From Stentor coeruleus (Eukaryota > Ciliophora > Heterotrichea > Heterotrichida > Stentoridae), in the NCBI GenBank assembly GCA_001970955.1, contig MPUH01000197.1:1-64000 (forward strand): DNA of 64,000 nucleotides, in the 5' to 3' direction. Position 1 is the first letter of the stretch, and each line of letters opens with the position of its first letter. This document shows, piece by piece, positions 30,501 through 40,571 of the stretch. The translations under genes and the position numbers were made by a program. Under the pieces are notes generated by a model. It searched no databases. It had not been told where the DNA came from and saw only the letters and a program-made list of their open reading frames with translations.

Positions 30501-31396
30501 TCAAAAGACACTTCAAAAACAGACGACATACTTTTTATGCTTTGGACCTTAAAACTGTTTTTAGAAGTATTTTTGATGATTATATCCATAGAATACTTCT
30601 TATCATAACTGTTTAAAATACCGAAATTCACAGTTTTTGGGATGTTTAAATCTGGGCTTAAAACCTTAACATTTATTGGCACTATTAATTTATTAGCTTG
30701 AAGTCTGATCTCTAATGAAGTTTTATACTCTCCTTGCTGAGAGAAATATGCCCGTAAAGTGCCTATTTCCCCTTTCGAATTTCCCAAGACAGGCATGCTT
30801 TTTTTTTCTACCGATACATCTTTGTCTTGAACTTTTATAGAAATTACTTCTAAAGGGTCATTAAAAGGGTTTTCAATATTCAAGTCAAAAACCCCATATG
30901 TACCTTGAATATACTCTATATTCACAATTTGTAAACCGAATCCTGATTCTTCTCCAATACCTTGCATATAGTAAATTAAAGTTTCTGTTTCAGTACACAA
31001 TACTAAATAATCACTTCTTATACCAATAGCTGTTGGGATAAAGAGAATATCAAGCTTTACTGGAGACAAATATTTTTGCTTTAATTTTGGTTGTTGCTTT
31101 ATAAAGAAATCAGATGATACTAGAGATATGTATTTTAAGACAGTTTCTGATTTTGACATTGGAATTGTTAGAAGCTGTGAAGTTGGTTCGAATAAGAACA
31201 CAGGACTTGGCCAATTCATTTTCAACAGTATTGGAGGTTTAGATAGAAAATCAGATAGTTGAGGATCTTTGCTTAGAAGAATATTTAGTAACACACGAGT
31301 TTCTTTGTTTATCTCACTCAAAGGTGTAGATTTCAAAGTACTTGTTGCTACAATTTGAAGAACTATGAAGGCTATTACTAATCGGTACAAACCCAT
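27558..31396 (-). CDS. TMEM131-like type I membrane protein (split only by a gap-edge repeat)
   Basis: There is a signal peptide at the start (MGLYRLVIAFIVLQIVATS) and a long luminal part of Ig/ASH-like beta repeats with many Phe/Ile/Asn strands. One transmembrane segment (TFILTIACIVAVVVLLIKY) is followed by a cytoplasmic tail of about 210 Ser/Pro-rich residues. This is the TMEM131 layout; family members assist collagen and other cargo export from the ER. The frame appears broken at the N at 28235, where 61 bases are repeated on both sides. Counting one copy gives a continuous protein of about 1,258 residues. The two open frames encode the same transmembrane start, so the gene is probably whole. 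Confidence 0.8.
28174..28296. repeat. Gap-edge direct repeat around N at 28235
   Basis: Bases 28174-28234 and 28236-28296 are identical (61 bp) around one N, inside the transmembrane region of the TMEM131-like gene. Skipping one copy plus the N (62 bases) keeps the reading frame. Confidence 0.9.
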
Positions 31397-31905
31397 TTAT
31401 TTTTATATATTTATTAATTCGCCTAATTAAGTATGTATTTATAGTTTTGGATTTAAAAGTAATATATAGATTACGATTTTGTATAAAAAGGGTTGTTACT
31501 TATAAATTATGCTGTTTTATATGTTTTTTTTTTTTAATAAACTTTTAAAATCAAACTTTAAATATTGAAAGTATTCAATACAAATGCTTATAATAATTGT
31601 AGTATATGATACATAAAAAATTATAAACAACTTAAACTTAAGGTTCTCTGATATTTCTCCTTTTAATCAACCTCATAATACCATTTTAAATATACCCAGT
31701 TACATGATATCCTTACAACAATCACAAACAAAAATCTTTTATCTAAAAAAACTAGATTTTTTAATAACAACTCACATAATTCTTAGACAATTTTCAAATA
31801 AACCCTTCAAAACTCATAAAAAATAACAAAAAATCCTCGAAATTCTTCAAAACCAATGATTTTCCTGTCAAAAAAGCGCATTTAAACCAAATATCTAACT
31901 AGAAT
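31397..31905. other. Intergenic, no feature seen
   Basis: About 510 AT-rich bases between two minus-strand genes. The right part (31640-31880) is G-poor on the plus strand. No frame, RNA or repeat found. Confidence 0.5.
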
Positions 31906-33087
31906 TTAATTTTTATGTTTAGCAAGTGCTAGGCCAATAGCCATGCGATCTCTATCAAAAATGCTATAATAAGAACTCAAAAATATATCCCCAAGTATCC
32001 AAAGCGGTCCTTTAGGTGGATCTAAATCCAAAGCCATAAAAGCAAGTGTGCATCCTTCAATCTCATCAGAATGTTTCCCAGGATTATCATCTCTATTCCT
32101 CCCATTTGTTGTCAAAACATAATTTTTAGGAGGAATTCTATATTCTTTCCCATCAATAACATATACAAGGTCAGGATATTCCATAAAATTAGCACAATCC
32201 CCACTTAATTGTTCAAATATTTTATCAAGATACTTACTTGGAGCTGATAAAAGTGTTGTTCCTGTATCGATTGCGGCTTTACATTTTCTTTTACAAAAAC
32301 CTAATGATTTTTCCCCAAGTCTTATATCTTCAACCCATACTGTCCAATATGAAGGGTCTTCTGTTAAAGGAATCCAGTGTATATCCCCTTCGTAATGATT
32401 AGTATCTACACCTCCAAGAAGAAGTTCTGAGCTTTCTGAGTAGTCAAGGCTAAAAAAAAATGAAAATACATTCCATTCGAGTAATCCACTGCTTACTATG
32501 CGGTCAAATATAGGCTCGGTACCTTCTGCAGCTAAATCTTTGAACCCTAAACCCATAAGCCCACTGAATTTTCCATCCATAAACACAGAACCATCTTCAT
32601 CAGTCACTTCAGCAAAATGTTGGGCTTCCAGTTTCACTCCTGAAATTTTAACAACATCTTCACATATAACCCCAGTGATTCTCCCAGTTGCAAAACCAAC
32701 TTCTAAACTATCCCCGATTTCTTTATGCGTATCACTTTTATTATGGTCAAAAGCTTTACGAGATTTACAAGATTTATCTTTACACAGCTTTGAATTGACA
32801 AAAAAATTCCCACTTCCAGTATCAAAAATCACATCAAGCCATTGAGAAGGAGTTCCAATACCAATTTTCCCAACATATTGTGTATTAGAAAAGTTCTTAA
32901 GGTGTATTGCTGTTTTTGATTCAACAAATGATGCAATGCTTCTCTGTTGATGAAGGGTTTTTATAAGTTCTTTTTTTTCATCATGAGTATATTCTTGCCT
33001 TTCTAAAGGTATTTTATATACTTTGCTTGGACTTAAAAGTTCTTGAAAACAGTTTCCGATAACCAAAATTGCAAAAATGATTTTCAT
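31906..33087 (-). CDS. Pepsin-family aspartic protease (cathepsin D-like)
   Basis: 393 residues. A signal peptide (about 1-17), a propeptide to about 65, then the bilobed A1 fold. The two catalytic Asp motifs are DTGSGNFFV (about 90) and DTGTTLLSA (about 273). It also has YVGKIGIGTPSQ, a GLMGLGF turn, and a C-terminal LGDIFLSSYYSIFDRDRMAIG. All expected features of an active, secreted or lysosomal/food-vacuole protease are present. The usual Trp after the first DTGS is Phe. Divergent with the coiled-coil gene; 94 bases separate the starts. Confidence 0.95.
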   Translation of the reverse strand: MKIIFAILVIGNCFQELLSPSKVYKIPLERQEYTHDEKKELIKTLHQQRSIASFVESKTAIHLKNFSNTQYVGKIGIGTPSQWLDVIFDTGSGNFFVNSKLCKDKSCKSRKAFDHNKSDTHKEIGDSLEVGFATGRITGVICEDVVKISGVKLEAQHFAEVTDEDGSVFMDGKFSGLMGLGFKDLAAEGTEPIFDRIVSSGLLEWNVFSFFFSLDYSESSELLLGGVDTNHYEGDIHWIPLTEDPSYWTVWVEDIRLGEKSLGFCKRKCKAAIDTGTTLLSAPSKYLDKIFEQLSGDCANFMEYPDLVYVIDGKEYRIPPKNYVLTTNGRNRDDNPGKHSDEIEGCTLAFMALDLDPPKGPLWILGDIFLSSYYSIFDRDRMAIGLALAKHKN

Positions 33088-33181
33088 TATCCGTTTATTA
33101 TGTGATGATTATGAAAAAAAAAAGGTTGGATTTTATATTTAAGACTTAGTTTTCGTATTTTATCATTGTTTTTATAAATTT

Positions 33182-35533
33182 ATGAACAAATTTCTTAAGG
33201 ATTTCACAATTGAGGATTGGGTAAATGGATCGAATACAGAAGGGTTTATTAGAATACAAGTCTTAGATGAAGAAGAGCAGCAGTCAAAAGAAGCTGATTC
33301 TTATTCTGAAGCTGTTATAAGATTGAGGAAAATAGAAAAACAATATTATGAAGTACTTGAACGGAATAAGTCTTTAGAGGAACAACTTTATAATGCACAA
33401 TGTCAAGTTAGGACTTTACAAGTTTCTGATGTGTATAATAATCGTGAGTTTATTGATGAAAATATTGTCCAAACAGAAATAGACAAAATAACACAGCAAA
33501 TCATTGAGAATAACTCTAATACTGAAGATAAAGACAGCCTACAAAGCCAAATCTATTTCCAAAGACTAATCATCGATGATCTTATGTGCAAACTTCAAAA
33601 CATGCACTACCGTGTCGAATACTACAAAGAAGACGTAACAGAATTAAAATACCAGTTTGAAAAAGAAAAAACAACTCTTGAACAAGAAAAAAGAAATAAT
33701 GATGTAGCAAATGAACTTTATCAAGAAGCTACAAAAACAATCCAAGACCTAAACTCACAAATTGATATCCTAACAGACAAACTTCAATATGCTTTAACTC
33801 ATAAAGAAATTGAAACAAAAATCATCGTTGAAAAAACTTCTTATCAAGTAGACGTTGAAAATGAAATCTTAGAAAGTAGACTTTATCAAGATGTTTATAA
33901 ACTAAAAAAAAAATTCAACGAACAACTTGTAAAAATACAAAGAAAAAACCAGATGTCTATAGAAAACCTTGGCTTATGTATGAAAAAACGTACAGATGAG
34001 CTTAAGCATTTTTATGAGTACCGGATCAAAAAAATGATTGAAGAGTTTTCATTTGAAGAAGCGAAATTTCAATCGAAAAAACTTGAACTTCGAGAAGAAA
34101 TATCAGAAAACCTTAAAGTTATTAGAGAATTAGAAACTCGTTTTAATCTAAGTGAAAGGAAATTTCTCCTTGACCGGCAAAGAAGTAATAAAGCTGAAGC
34201 TGTTATAAAAAGCTTAGAAGAAATTGTGGATAAACTGAATATTGATATGGTTGAAAGTTCTGCAAAAAGTAAAGCTGAGATTGAGTCTATGAAAAAACAC
34301 ACTCAATATCTAGAAAGTGACTTAAAATCATCTTTTAGTCAACAAGCTAGACTTGCAGAGAAAAAATATGAGGATGCAGTAGAGTCTATGAAACAAGAAT
34401 ACAAAGCAAAAGTTGAGAAAATCAATGACGAGTTTAAGTTAAACATGAAGAAATTGTCAATGAAAGAGAAAAAAGAACACTTGACTCTACTTGATGAAAT
34501 ATCACGAATAGAAAGGGATAAGACTGAAATAGAAATGCAAGTTGAAGAAAGGGTTCAAGATGTCCTTCGTGAAGCTAAAGCTGTAATTTTTATGTAGAAA
34601 TATCAAGAATATGAGTTTATGCTTGACCATAATAAAAGACAGCTTTTAGAACAGTGGAATAATGATAGAAAAGAAATGAGGATTGAACATGAAAATGAAA
34701 TGGTCCAGCTGCAAAGGGATTTTAGAGAAAAAATCCATGAACAAACAGTGAAAATCCATGACGAATATGAAGCTAAAATTGAACAAATCGAACAAACAAA
34801 TATAGAAAAAATACGCAATGCCAATAGAAAACATGTAGAAGAAGTTATTTCCATAAAAGATGCAAATTCTAAAGCTGTTACCGAATTAAACAGTTCTATT
34901 GAAAAACTCAACATCGAGAATTTCAATTATTGTCGGATTATCAAAGGGTTTCATGCTGAGAAAGAAGAAATGAAAGAAAAATATGAAGAACAATTAAAAG
35001 AGCAACAAGTGAGATATAATGATTTAACAATGAGTTATAATGAATTGAGGAATCTTAAAGCAAGAATGCAATCGGCATTTGAAGAAAAAATTGCAATACT
35101 TTCACAACAACTTAATGATAAAGAACGAGTGTTGAAGTTAAAATTTGAGACTGAAAAAAATGTGGCAATTAATATAGTTAAACAAGAAAAAGCTGATATT
35201 GAAGCTATGACGTCAAAAAAAATCAATGAGTTGTCTAGAAGATATGAAGAACTTACAAATAAATATAATAAAAAAAAACAGAAAAAGAGTGTTTTGAGGA
35301 TTTCTGATAATGGGTCGCAAAGAGTGGTACAGGAATTGATGGAAAAAGAACGTACGATTGAACTTTTGAAAAAGGAAAAACATAATTTACAGACAGCTTT
35401 GGATTATATGAATTCGACTGTGAGGATTTTTAGCGGCCAGGAACAGGTTTTTCACACTAAAACTAATAGTACGGATCTTCGTACGCCTAAAGGACCACGA
35501 AAACAAGCTAGGTTTACTAGTAGTAATCGATAA
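33182..35533 (+). CDS. Long coiled-coil protein with one 15-nt intron
   Basis: The spliced product is 778 residues. Exon 1 (33182-34582) and exon 2 (34598-35533) are in the same frame, separated by a 15-nt GTAA...TAG intron that ends with an in-frame TAG. Almost the whole protein from about 55 to 740 is coiled coil rich in Glu, Lys, Gln and Leu. The last 40 residues are basic with TDLRTPKGPRKQARF. No globular domain is seen. It is likely structural, in the basal-body or ciliary class by composition. Reading it as two ORFs would split one gene. Confidence 0.82.
34583..34597 (+). other. 15-nt intron joining two coiled-coil frames
   Basis: GTAATTTTTATGTAG, phase 0, after Ala467 (REAKA|KYQEY). 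It is the only stop between two long in-frame coiled-coil segments. Confidence 0.92.
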
Positions 35534-36415
35534 TGTTATATACGTAATGAATGTAAATAAGAATGATTCAATTAGTTTTTCTTGATACTTCCACCATTTC
35601 TAGAAGCAAAGATATTGATTTTATTTTCCCAGAATCAATTTCACAGTTTTTAACTATTAAAACTTAGATTTCCTTGACAATTGTTTGGGTTATCGCAAAA
35701 GTGTAACATTAAAACTCATGTTATCAGTTTTTTTCTTAGTCTCCACTATATTCTATAAGATTTTTATAAAATAATTTTAGTTTCAGCATATTCTATCATC
35801 AATGTTATCTTTTTTTTTTAATAATATTTTCTTATGATTTATATAATTTAATTTCCAAAATACTTTGCTTGATAAAATTCGTCTATCATATTAATTTTCC
35901 TTTTCCTAACAATTTCCACTTAAAGCCAAATATTTTTTAAGTATTATCTTTACAAGGTCTACCTTAATATATCCAAAGTACAAAATTATAGAAATTATTG
36001 CTTATAATTAATAATCAGAAAAATATTATCTTATAGACTCATAAATAATCCAACTTGATTTTGATAGTTACATAATTTTAATAGCATTTTCTAATATAAA
36101 CAAACCAACAAATAATAAACCTTAACCTTTTATATGCTTATTTTACAACAATTTATAGTAACACACAATTTTAATACTAAACAGAAATCCTTATAAAAAA
36201 TTATTCCCATCAATATGATTTACCAAATTTCTCTCTTTTAGTAACTATTTTCCCAATTAAACTTCTATCCATAAACATCATTAAAAAATCATAAAAACCC
36301 ATCAAAACCACTGTAAAAAAGTATTTTTTAAACCCATCTCAAGCATTATTTCCCAAATTTTATAAAATATGCAACTTCTTAATCTATAATCACATAACCC
36401 TAAATAATTATTAAT
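35534..36415. other. Intergenic/leader region, G-poor plus strand on the right
   Basis: 880 bases, very AT-rich. The 36100-36400 part, ahead of the tryparedoxin-like gene, has few G on the plus strand. No frame, RNA gene or repeat seen. Confidence 0.5.
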
Positions 36416-36850
36416 ATGGCTTTTCTTGGTAAAATTCTCCACTCAAAAGCTGGTAATGTTTCAACAAGCATTCTTTCATTTAAATCCCCTCTTTTATTAT
36501 ACTTTTCTGCTAGTTGGTGTCCACCATGCAGGTCTTTTACCCCAATTTTATCAGAATTTTATACTAAAGTCAACACCCCAAAAAAACAATGTGAGATTAT
36601 CTTCAGTACTTTTGATGAAACAAAAAACGACTTTGATGATTACTATGAGAAAATGCCATGGTTGACTATCCCTTTTGAAGATAAAGATATAGTAATAAAT
36701 CTAGCTAAGAAATTTGAAATTGAATCAATACCAACTTTGGTACTGATTGATGAAAAAGGAAATGCACTTAGTAAAAGCTGTAGACATGAAGTGACTAATA
36801 AGGGAGTAGAAGCTTTATATTCCTTTAAATTGCTTTTATCTAAAAATTAG
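36416..36850 (+). CDS. Tryparedoxin/nucleoredoxin-like protein
   Basis: 144 residues, one thioredoxin fold. The active site is WCPPC (W34, C35, C38) within YFSASWCPPCRSFTP, the hallmark of tryparedoxin and nucleoredoxin. Other landmarks are the PW.TIPF segment near 81-88 and the cis-Pro loop SIPTLVLID near 108. It is a cytosolic thiol-disulfide oxidoreductase. The length equals tryparedoxin. The active site is intact. The partner reductant is unknown. Its stop is 23 bases from the stop of the convergent PABP gene. Confidence 0.93.
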   Translation: MAFLGKILHSKAGNVSTSILSFKSPLLLYFSASWCPPCRSFTPILSEFYTKVNTPKKQCEIIFSTFDETKNDFDDYYEKMPWLTIPFEDKDIVINLAKKFEIESIPTLVLIDEKGNALSKSCRHEVTNKGVEALYSFKLLLSKN

Positions 36851-36873
36851 AATGCATGAAATTATGTTACAAG

Positions 36874-38511
36874 TTAATTAGGAATTGATTCCAAAAATTT
36901 TAGCTGTGTTGGGTTATTGGCCCAGACGGTTTTTAATTGCTCAATAGCTTCTCTGACCTTTTCTTTAAGTAAAGTTTCATTACTCATAAGACTATATGCA
37001 ATTTGGTTGCCATGATCAAGTAGCATATTGGTAACTTTGCCTGCAACAAGTTCACTTGTCATATTCATAACAAAAGGTAACAAAGCTTCATATGTTGTTT
37101 TTTTCTCTTGTACTGTAGCAGGTATTCCTGGTTTTCCCATTGGTACTGGAGGTCTTCTATAATTTCCATTTGGGATTTGTGAACTTGGAGGAACCTGGGA
37201 GAAATTGCCAAACTTGCCTTGTTGATTAACTGCATATCCAGTTTTATCAAAAGGCATCATCGCTGGGAAATAAGGCATATTTATAGGAAAACCCTGTCCT
37301 CTAGCAATTTGAAATCCTATTGGCCCAGTAGCAAACCTTAAAGCCCTTTCATTTCTCATCTGCATTTTAGTAATCAAACCCATTTTCAACTCATTTCTTG
37401 GCTTCCATCTAGCAACATATAGTTTTTGTCCTTCCAAGGTCTTCTCTTGTAGTTCTTTTAAAGCTAAAGTTGCTGATTTTTCTAAGACAAAACATACAAA
37501 TCCAATCCCTCTTGGCAAAAGTTCCTTGTGCATATCACCTTCAGCATTATATTTTATATGCTCAGACAAAACAATTTTCAATGATGATATCTGCCCATAA
37601 ACCAAACATATTTCCCTTAGTTTTGTGTCACAAATACTCTTAGGGATGTTTCTTATATACAAATTCTTAACTTTCCATTCTTCAATTTTCTTCAAATATT
37701 GATCCCTTAAAACAGCTTTTCTAACATTTTTATTCATATGTGGGACAACATACCATTCAAAATCCTCTTCTTTTTTTGTATGCATTATTTCACAGGCTTT
37801 AGAAGCAGAATCTTGATTAGAAAAACACACAAAACCAAAAGCTCGTTCACCATCTTTAGTCTTAGAAGTCATAAGCCCTATTGATGTGATTTCACCAAAC
37901 TGAGAAAAAATTTCTTTTATCATATCTTGAGAATAGCTTAAAGGGAAACCTTTTATATACAAGTTTGTTTTGTTAGCAATTGACCTTGAAGCTATAGGTA
38001 GAAACTCAGATACAATGATTTTATTGGTACCCCAAAGGAAGCCATTAAGCTTATTTATAGCTTCTTGAGCTTTATCTTTACGTTCGAATTGGATAAACCC
38101 ATAACCTAAAGAGTTACCATTAGTATCATAACAGATTTTAGATGATATTATGGCCCCATATGGAGTAAAGATATCTTCAAAGTTTTTAAGTGTAGCTTGA
38201 GGGGGGATGTTTTTCACAAATATATTAGACTGAGGATCATGATCTTTAGTTACACGGCATACTCGAATTACAGTGTTTTTGATTTTAGACCCATTCAGTT
38301 CTCGTCGTGCTGAAGATGCTTGAGTAGGGTCTTTATAAGCTATAAATGCATATGCTCGATTTGTATAAGTTTGGCTGCGGATAAGCTTGATGAATGTGAT
38401 ATCCCCATACTGATGAGCAATACTATAAAGCTCACCTTCTCTAACTGAAGAGTGAAGGTCGCCAATATAAAGCTGGGCCAGGCCTGTCAAACCTGTGTTA
38501 TTAACTAACAT
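36874..38511 (-). CDS. PABP: Poly(A)-binding protein
   Basis: 545 residues. Four RRM domains lie at about 12-88, 98-170, 190-270 and 290-370. RNP motifs are clear (LYIGDL, AYAFIAY; IFVKNI, GYGFIQF; LYIKGF, AFGFVCF; LYIRNI, GIGFVCF). A Pro/Gly/Met-rich linker leads to the PABC (MLLE) domain at about 460-535, with AGKVTNMLLD in place of KITGMLLE. PABC binds PAM2 peptides of translation and deadenylation factors. RRM4 has a longer loop than usual. This is a standard cytoplasmic PABP. Confidence 0.95.
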   Translation of the reverse strand: MLVNNTGLTGLAQLYIGDLHSSVREGELYSIAHQYGDITFIKLIRSQTYTNRAYAFIAYKDPTQASSARRELNGSKIKNTVIRVCRVTKDHDPQSNIFVKNIPPQATLKNFEDIFTPYGAIISSKICYDTNGNSLGYGFIQFERKDKAQEAINKLNGFLWGTNKIIVSEFLPIASRSIANKTNLYIKGFPLSYSQDMIKEIFSQFGEITSIGLMTSKTKDGERAFGFVCFSNQDSASKACEIMHTKKEEDFEWYVVPHMNKNVRKAVLRDQYLKKIEEWKVKNLYIRNIPKSICDTKLREICLVYGQISSLKIVLSEHIKYNAEGDMHKELLPRGIGFVCFVLEKSATLALKELQEKTLEGQKLYVARWKPRNELKMGLITKMQMRNERALRFATGPIGFQIARGQGFPINMPYFPAMMPFDKTGYAVNQQGKFGNFSQVPPSSQIPNGNYRRPPVPMGKPGIPATVQEKKTTYEALLPFVMNMTSELVAGKVTNMLLDHGNQIAYSLMSNETLLKEKVREAIEQLKTVWANNPTQLKFLESIPN

Positions 38512-38568
38512 TTATAAATTTTGCTAATGACATATTTAACTTATCATATAAAAATTCGAAAAGTCCTT

Positions 38569-40011
38569 TTAGTTTTTCCCCCCTGTGCTACTAAATACCC
38601 GCCCTTTATGTTCTGGTTTGAAAAATAGATCAGGAGATTTTTGAGAACCTTGATCTATTGATGTTCTTATTACAGTACTGTTTTGGATTTCATCTCGATA
38701 AGAATAATCTCCATATAAATCACTTGATGTTAGAACATAACCACTCATGATATCCGCTATTTAAATATTACATTTTTCTGACTCTGAACTGCTTATTTGT
38801 GGTTTTATGTATTTTTCAGTCTTCATTGTGGGGATTGTTCGGCCTGTGGAGAGTTTGCCGGTATCAGAAGGGTTTTTTATGGATTTAAATGAAAGGAAGT
38901 CTTTTGTAGAGATTTTTTCTGTGCTGGCTAAGAGCTTTTTAGTTGATTTTTTTTTGGATGGGGTAAGTTTTCTGACTGGGGTTGTTGATTTGCTAGGTTT
39001 AGCAATTTTCCTTTTCGGCTTTACCGAGCAAACCCTCGGTTTTTCCGCAGACCTCTTAACAACAATTTTTTCTTTTGTCACACTCTGAGTTTTCACATCC
39101 ACCACTTTCTTAGCCCTAACATAATGTTTTTTATAACTTTTAGCCACATGTATCAACAAAGGTGAAGTATTAGGTAAAAAGCATTTACAAATAGCTAATG
39201 CTCGTTCATGCCAATCTTTACTATTTGCATTTTCACTTATCACAGTTCGATCTTGTGTTATAAACCTTAATTCTACAGCTACAGAAAAATAACTTGATGC
39301 CATTCTGCATATATTTTCTAAGATTTTAGCAAATGTTAGCTCTTTTTTTATAGAAGCTGGATTAACCCATTCATTTAAGAGTATTGGTTGTAATATCATT
39401 ACATTACCTATATTGTATGAATTAATCCAATCTTCACCTGCATAGATGCTGGTTTTTTTACTAAAATTTTTTGAGATGACTTTATCAAGAACTTCGACGA
39501 TTTTGGAGACTGAGTCCATCATCCTGCTTGCAGAGACTCCTTTTTTATGGGTGAAGCTGTATTGAGAAACTAGAAGGGATAAGGATAAAAGCATTTCTTT
39601 TATATATTTTAAGGATCCTTGGGCGTATTTTAGAGCTTTTTCATGTTGTTTGTTTTGTGAAAGAATCGCACATATCTGTAAATGCAGTGTTGACAAATAC
39701 TTTAGTGGTCGGAGATTTTCTAGTGCTGTTGTATTTTTACCTAGAATACTTTTTGCTGTATGAAGAGATGTATCTAAATAGTCTAATGCCTGACCTATAC
39801 GCCCTAGTCTATAGAAACAAAATGCAGTATTATGTGATACTGTTAGGGTAACATAAGGACTTATGTTCTTGTGTGAATTTTCAAGGTATTCTTCACAGTT
39901 TTGTAAGTATGATAAAGCTTCAAAATAGTTTTCTAAGAGTATTTGCTGTATTGCATCATCAAGAAGGTTATATTCGTTTGCCTTGGTTTTTTCGATTTTG
40001 AATTGATTCAT
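38569..40011 (-). CDS. TPR-like protein with basic tail and last exon behind a 15-nt intron
   Basis: The spliced protein is 475 residues. Exon 1 is 38772-40011 and exon 2 is 38569-38756. Residues about 10-150 contain helical TPR-like repeats (NYFEALSYLQNCEEYLE, GRIGQALDYLDTSLH, EKALKYAQGSLKYI). A second helical region runs to about 300, followed by a Lys/Ser-rich basic segment (310-380). Without splicing, the frame stops at ESEKCNI. With splicing, a 63-residue tail begins SDIMSGYVLTSSDLYGDY and ends VFSSTGGKN. The tail would otherwise be an isolated 59-codon ORF starting 12 bases after the first stop. Function unknown; the tail has Tyr/Asp motifs. Confidence 0.8.
38757..38771 (-). other. 15-nt intron before the last exon of the TPR-like gene
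   Basis: GTAATATTTAAATAG on the minus strand, phase 1. It carries the TAA that ends the unspliced frame and matches the pattern of the other introns. Confidence 0.8.
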
Positions 40012-40571
40012 TAGTAAATTATGAAACTATTAAAGAACTATTCTGAATATGGAAAGACACTAGAGATAAAGCACTGCCACTTGTAAATAAGAAAATAATA
40101 AACTATATAAAGTTGTATTGAAAATTATTGCCTTAAAATATTTCTCTCAACAAGATAATGAGGATATATTACTTTAAATTTATTCATTTATTCTAAATTT
40201 AATTGAAAATTGCCCAGTATTAAAAGTTTATTTTTATCTCCATAAGTGTGATATATATTATTTCATAGACTGCCTATAACAAGCTTAAATTGTGAATATT
40301 TCAATAAAAGTTTNATATTATTTCATAGACTGCCTATAACAAGCTTAAATTGTGAATATTTCAATAAAAGTTTTGATTTATTAAGAATGAAACTTCTAGT
40401 AAGAAATTATTATTTGTCATTCTCAAGTTTATTTTCATATAAAATATTATTTTATNTCTAGTAAGAAATTATTATTTGTCATTCTCAAGTTTATTTTCAT
40501 AACATCCACAACATTTTCTCATCACACCCAAAATATAAACTACTAATAAAAAATATTTTGACTAATAATCA
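40012..40571. other. Intergenic with two gap-edge repeats
   Basis: Two N positions (40314 and 40456) sit 142 bases apart. Bases 40255-40313 equal 40315-40373. Bases 40395-40438 equal 40457-40500 and then the two copies diverge. Both look like unmerged allelic contig ends. Nothing else is seen. Confidence 0.7.

Noticed and set aside
34598-35533. Separate coiled-coil gene starting at 34619
   Set aside because: It is in frame with the upstream ORF, and the only stop between them is the TAG of a 15-nt intron.
39726-39740. Possible 15-nt intron inside the TPR-like gene
   Set aside because: Same reason: the frame is open with or without it, and the encoded residues look natural.
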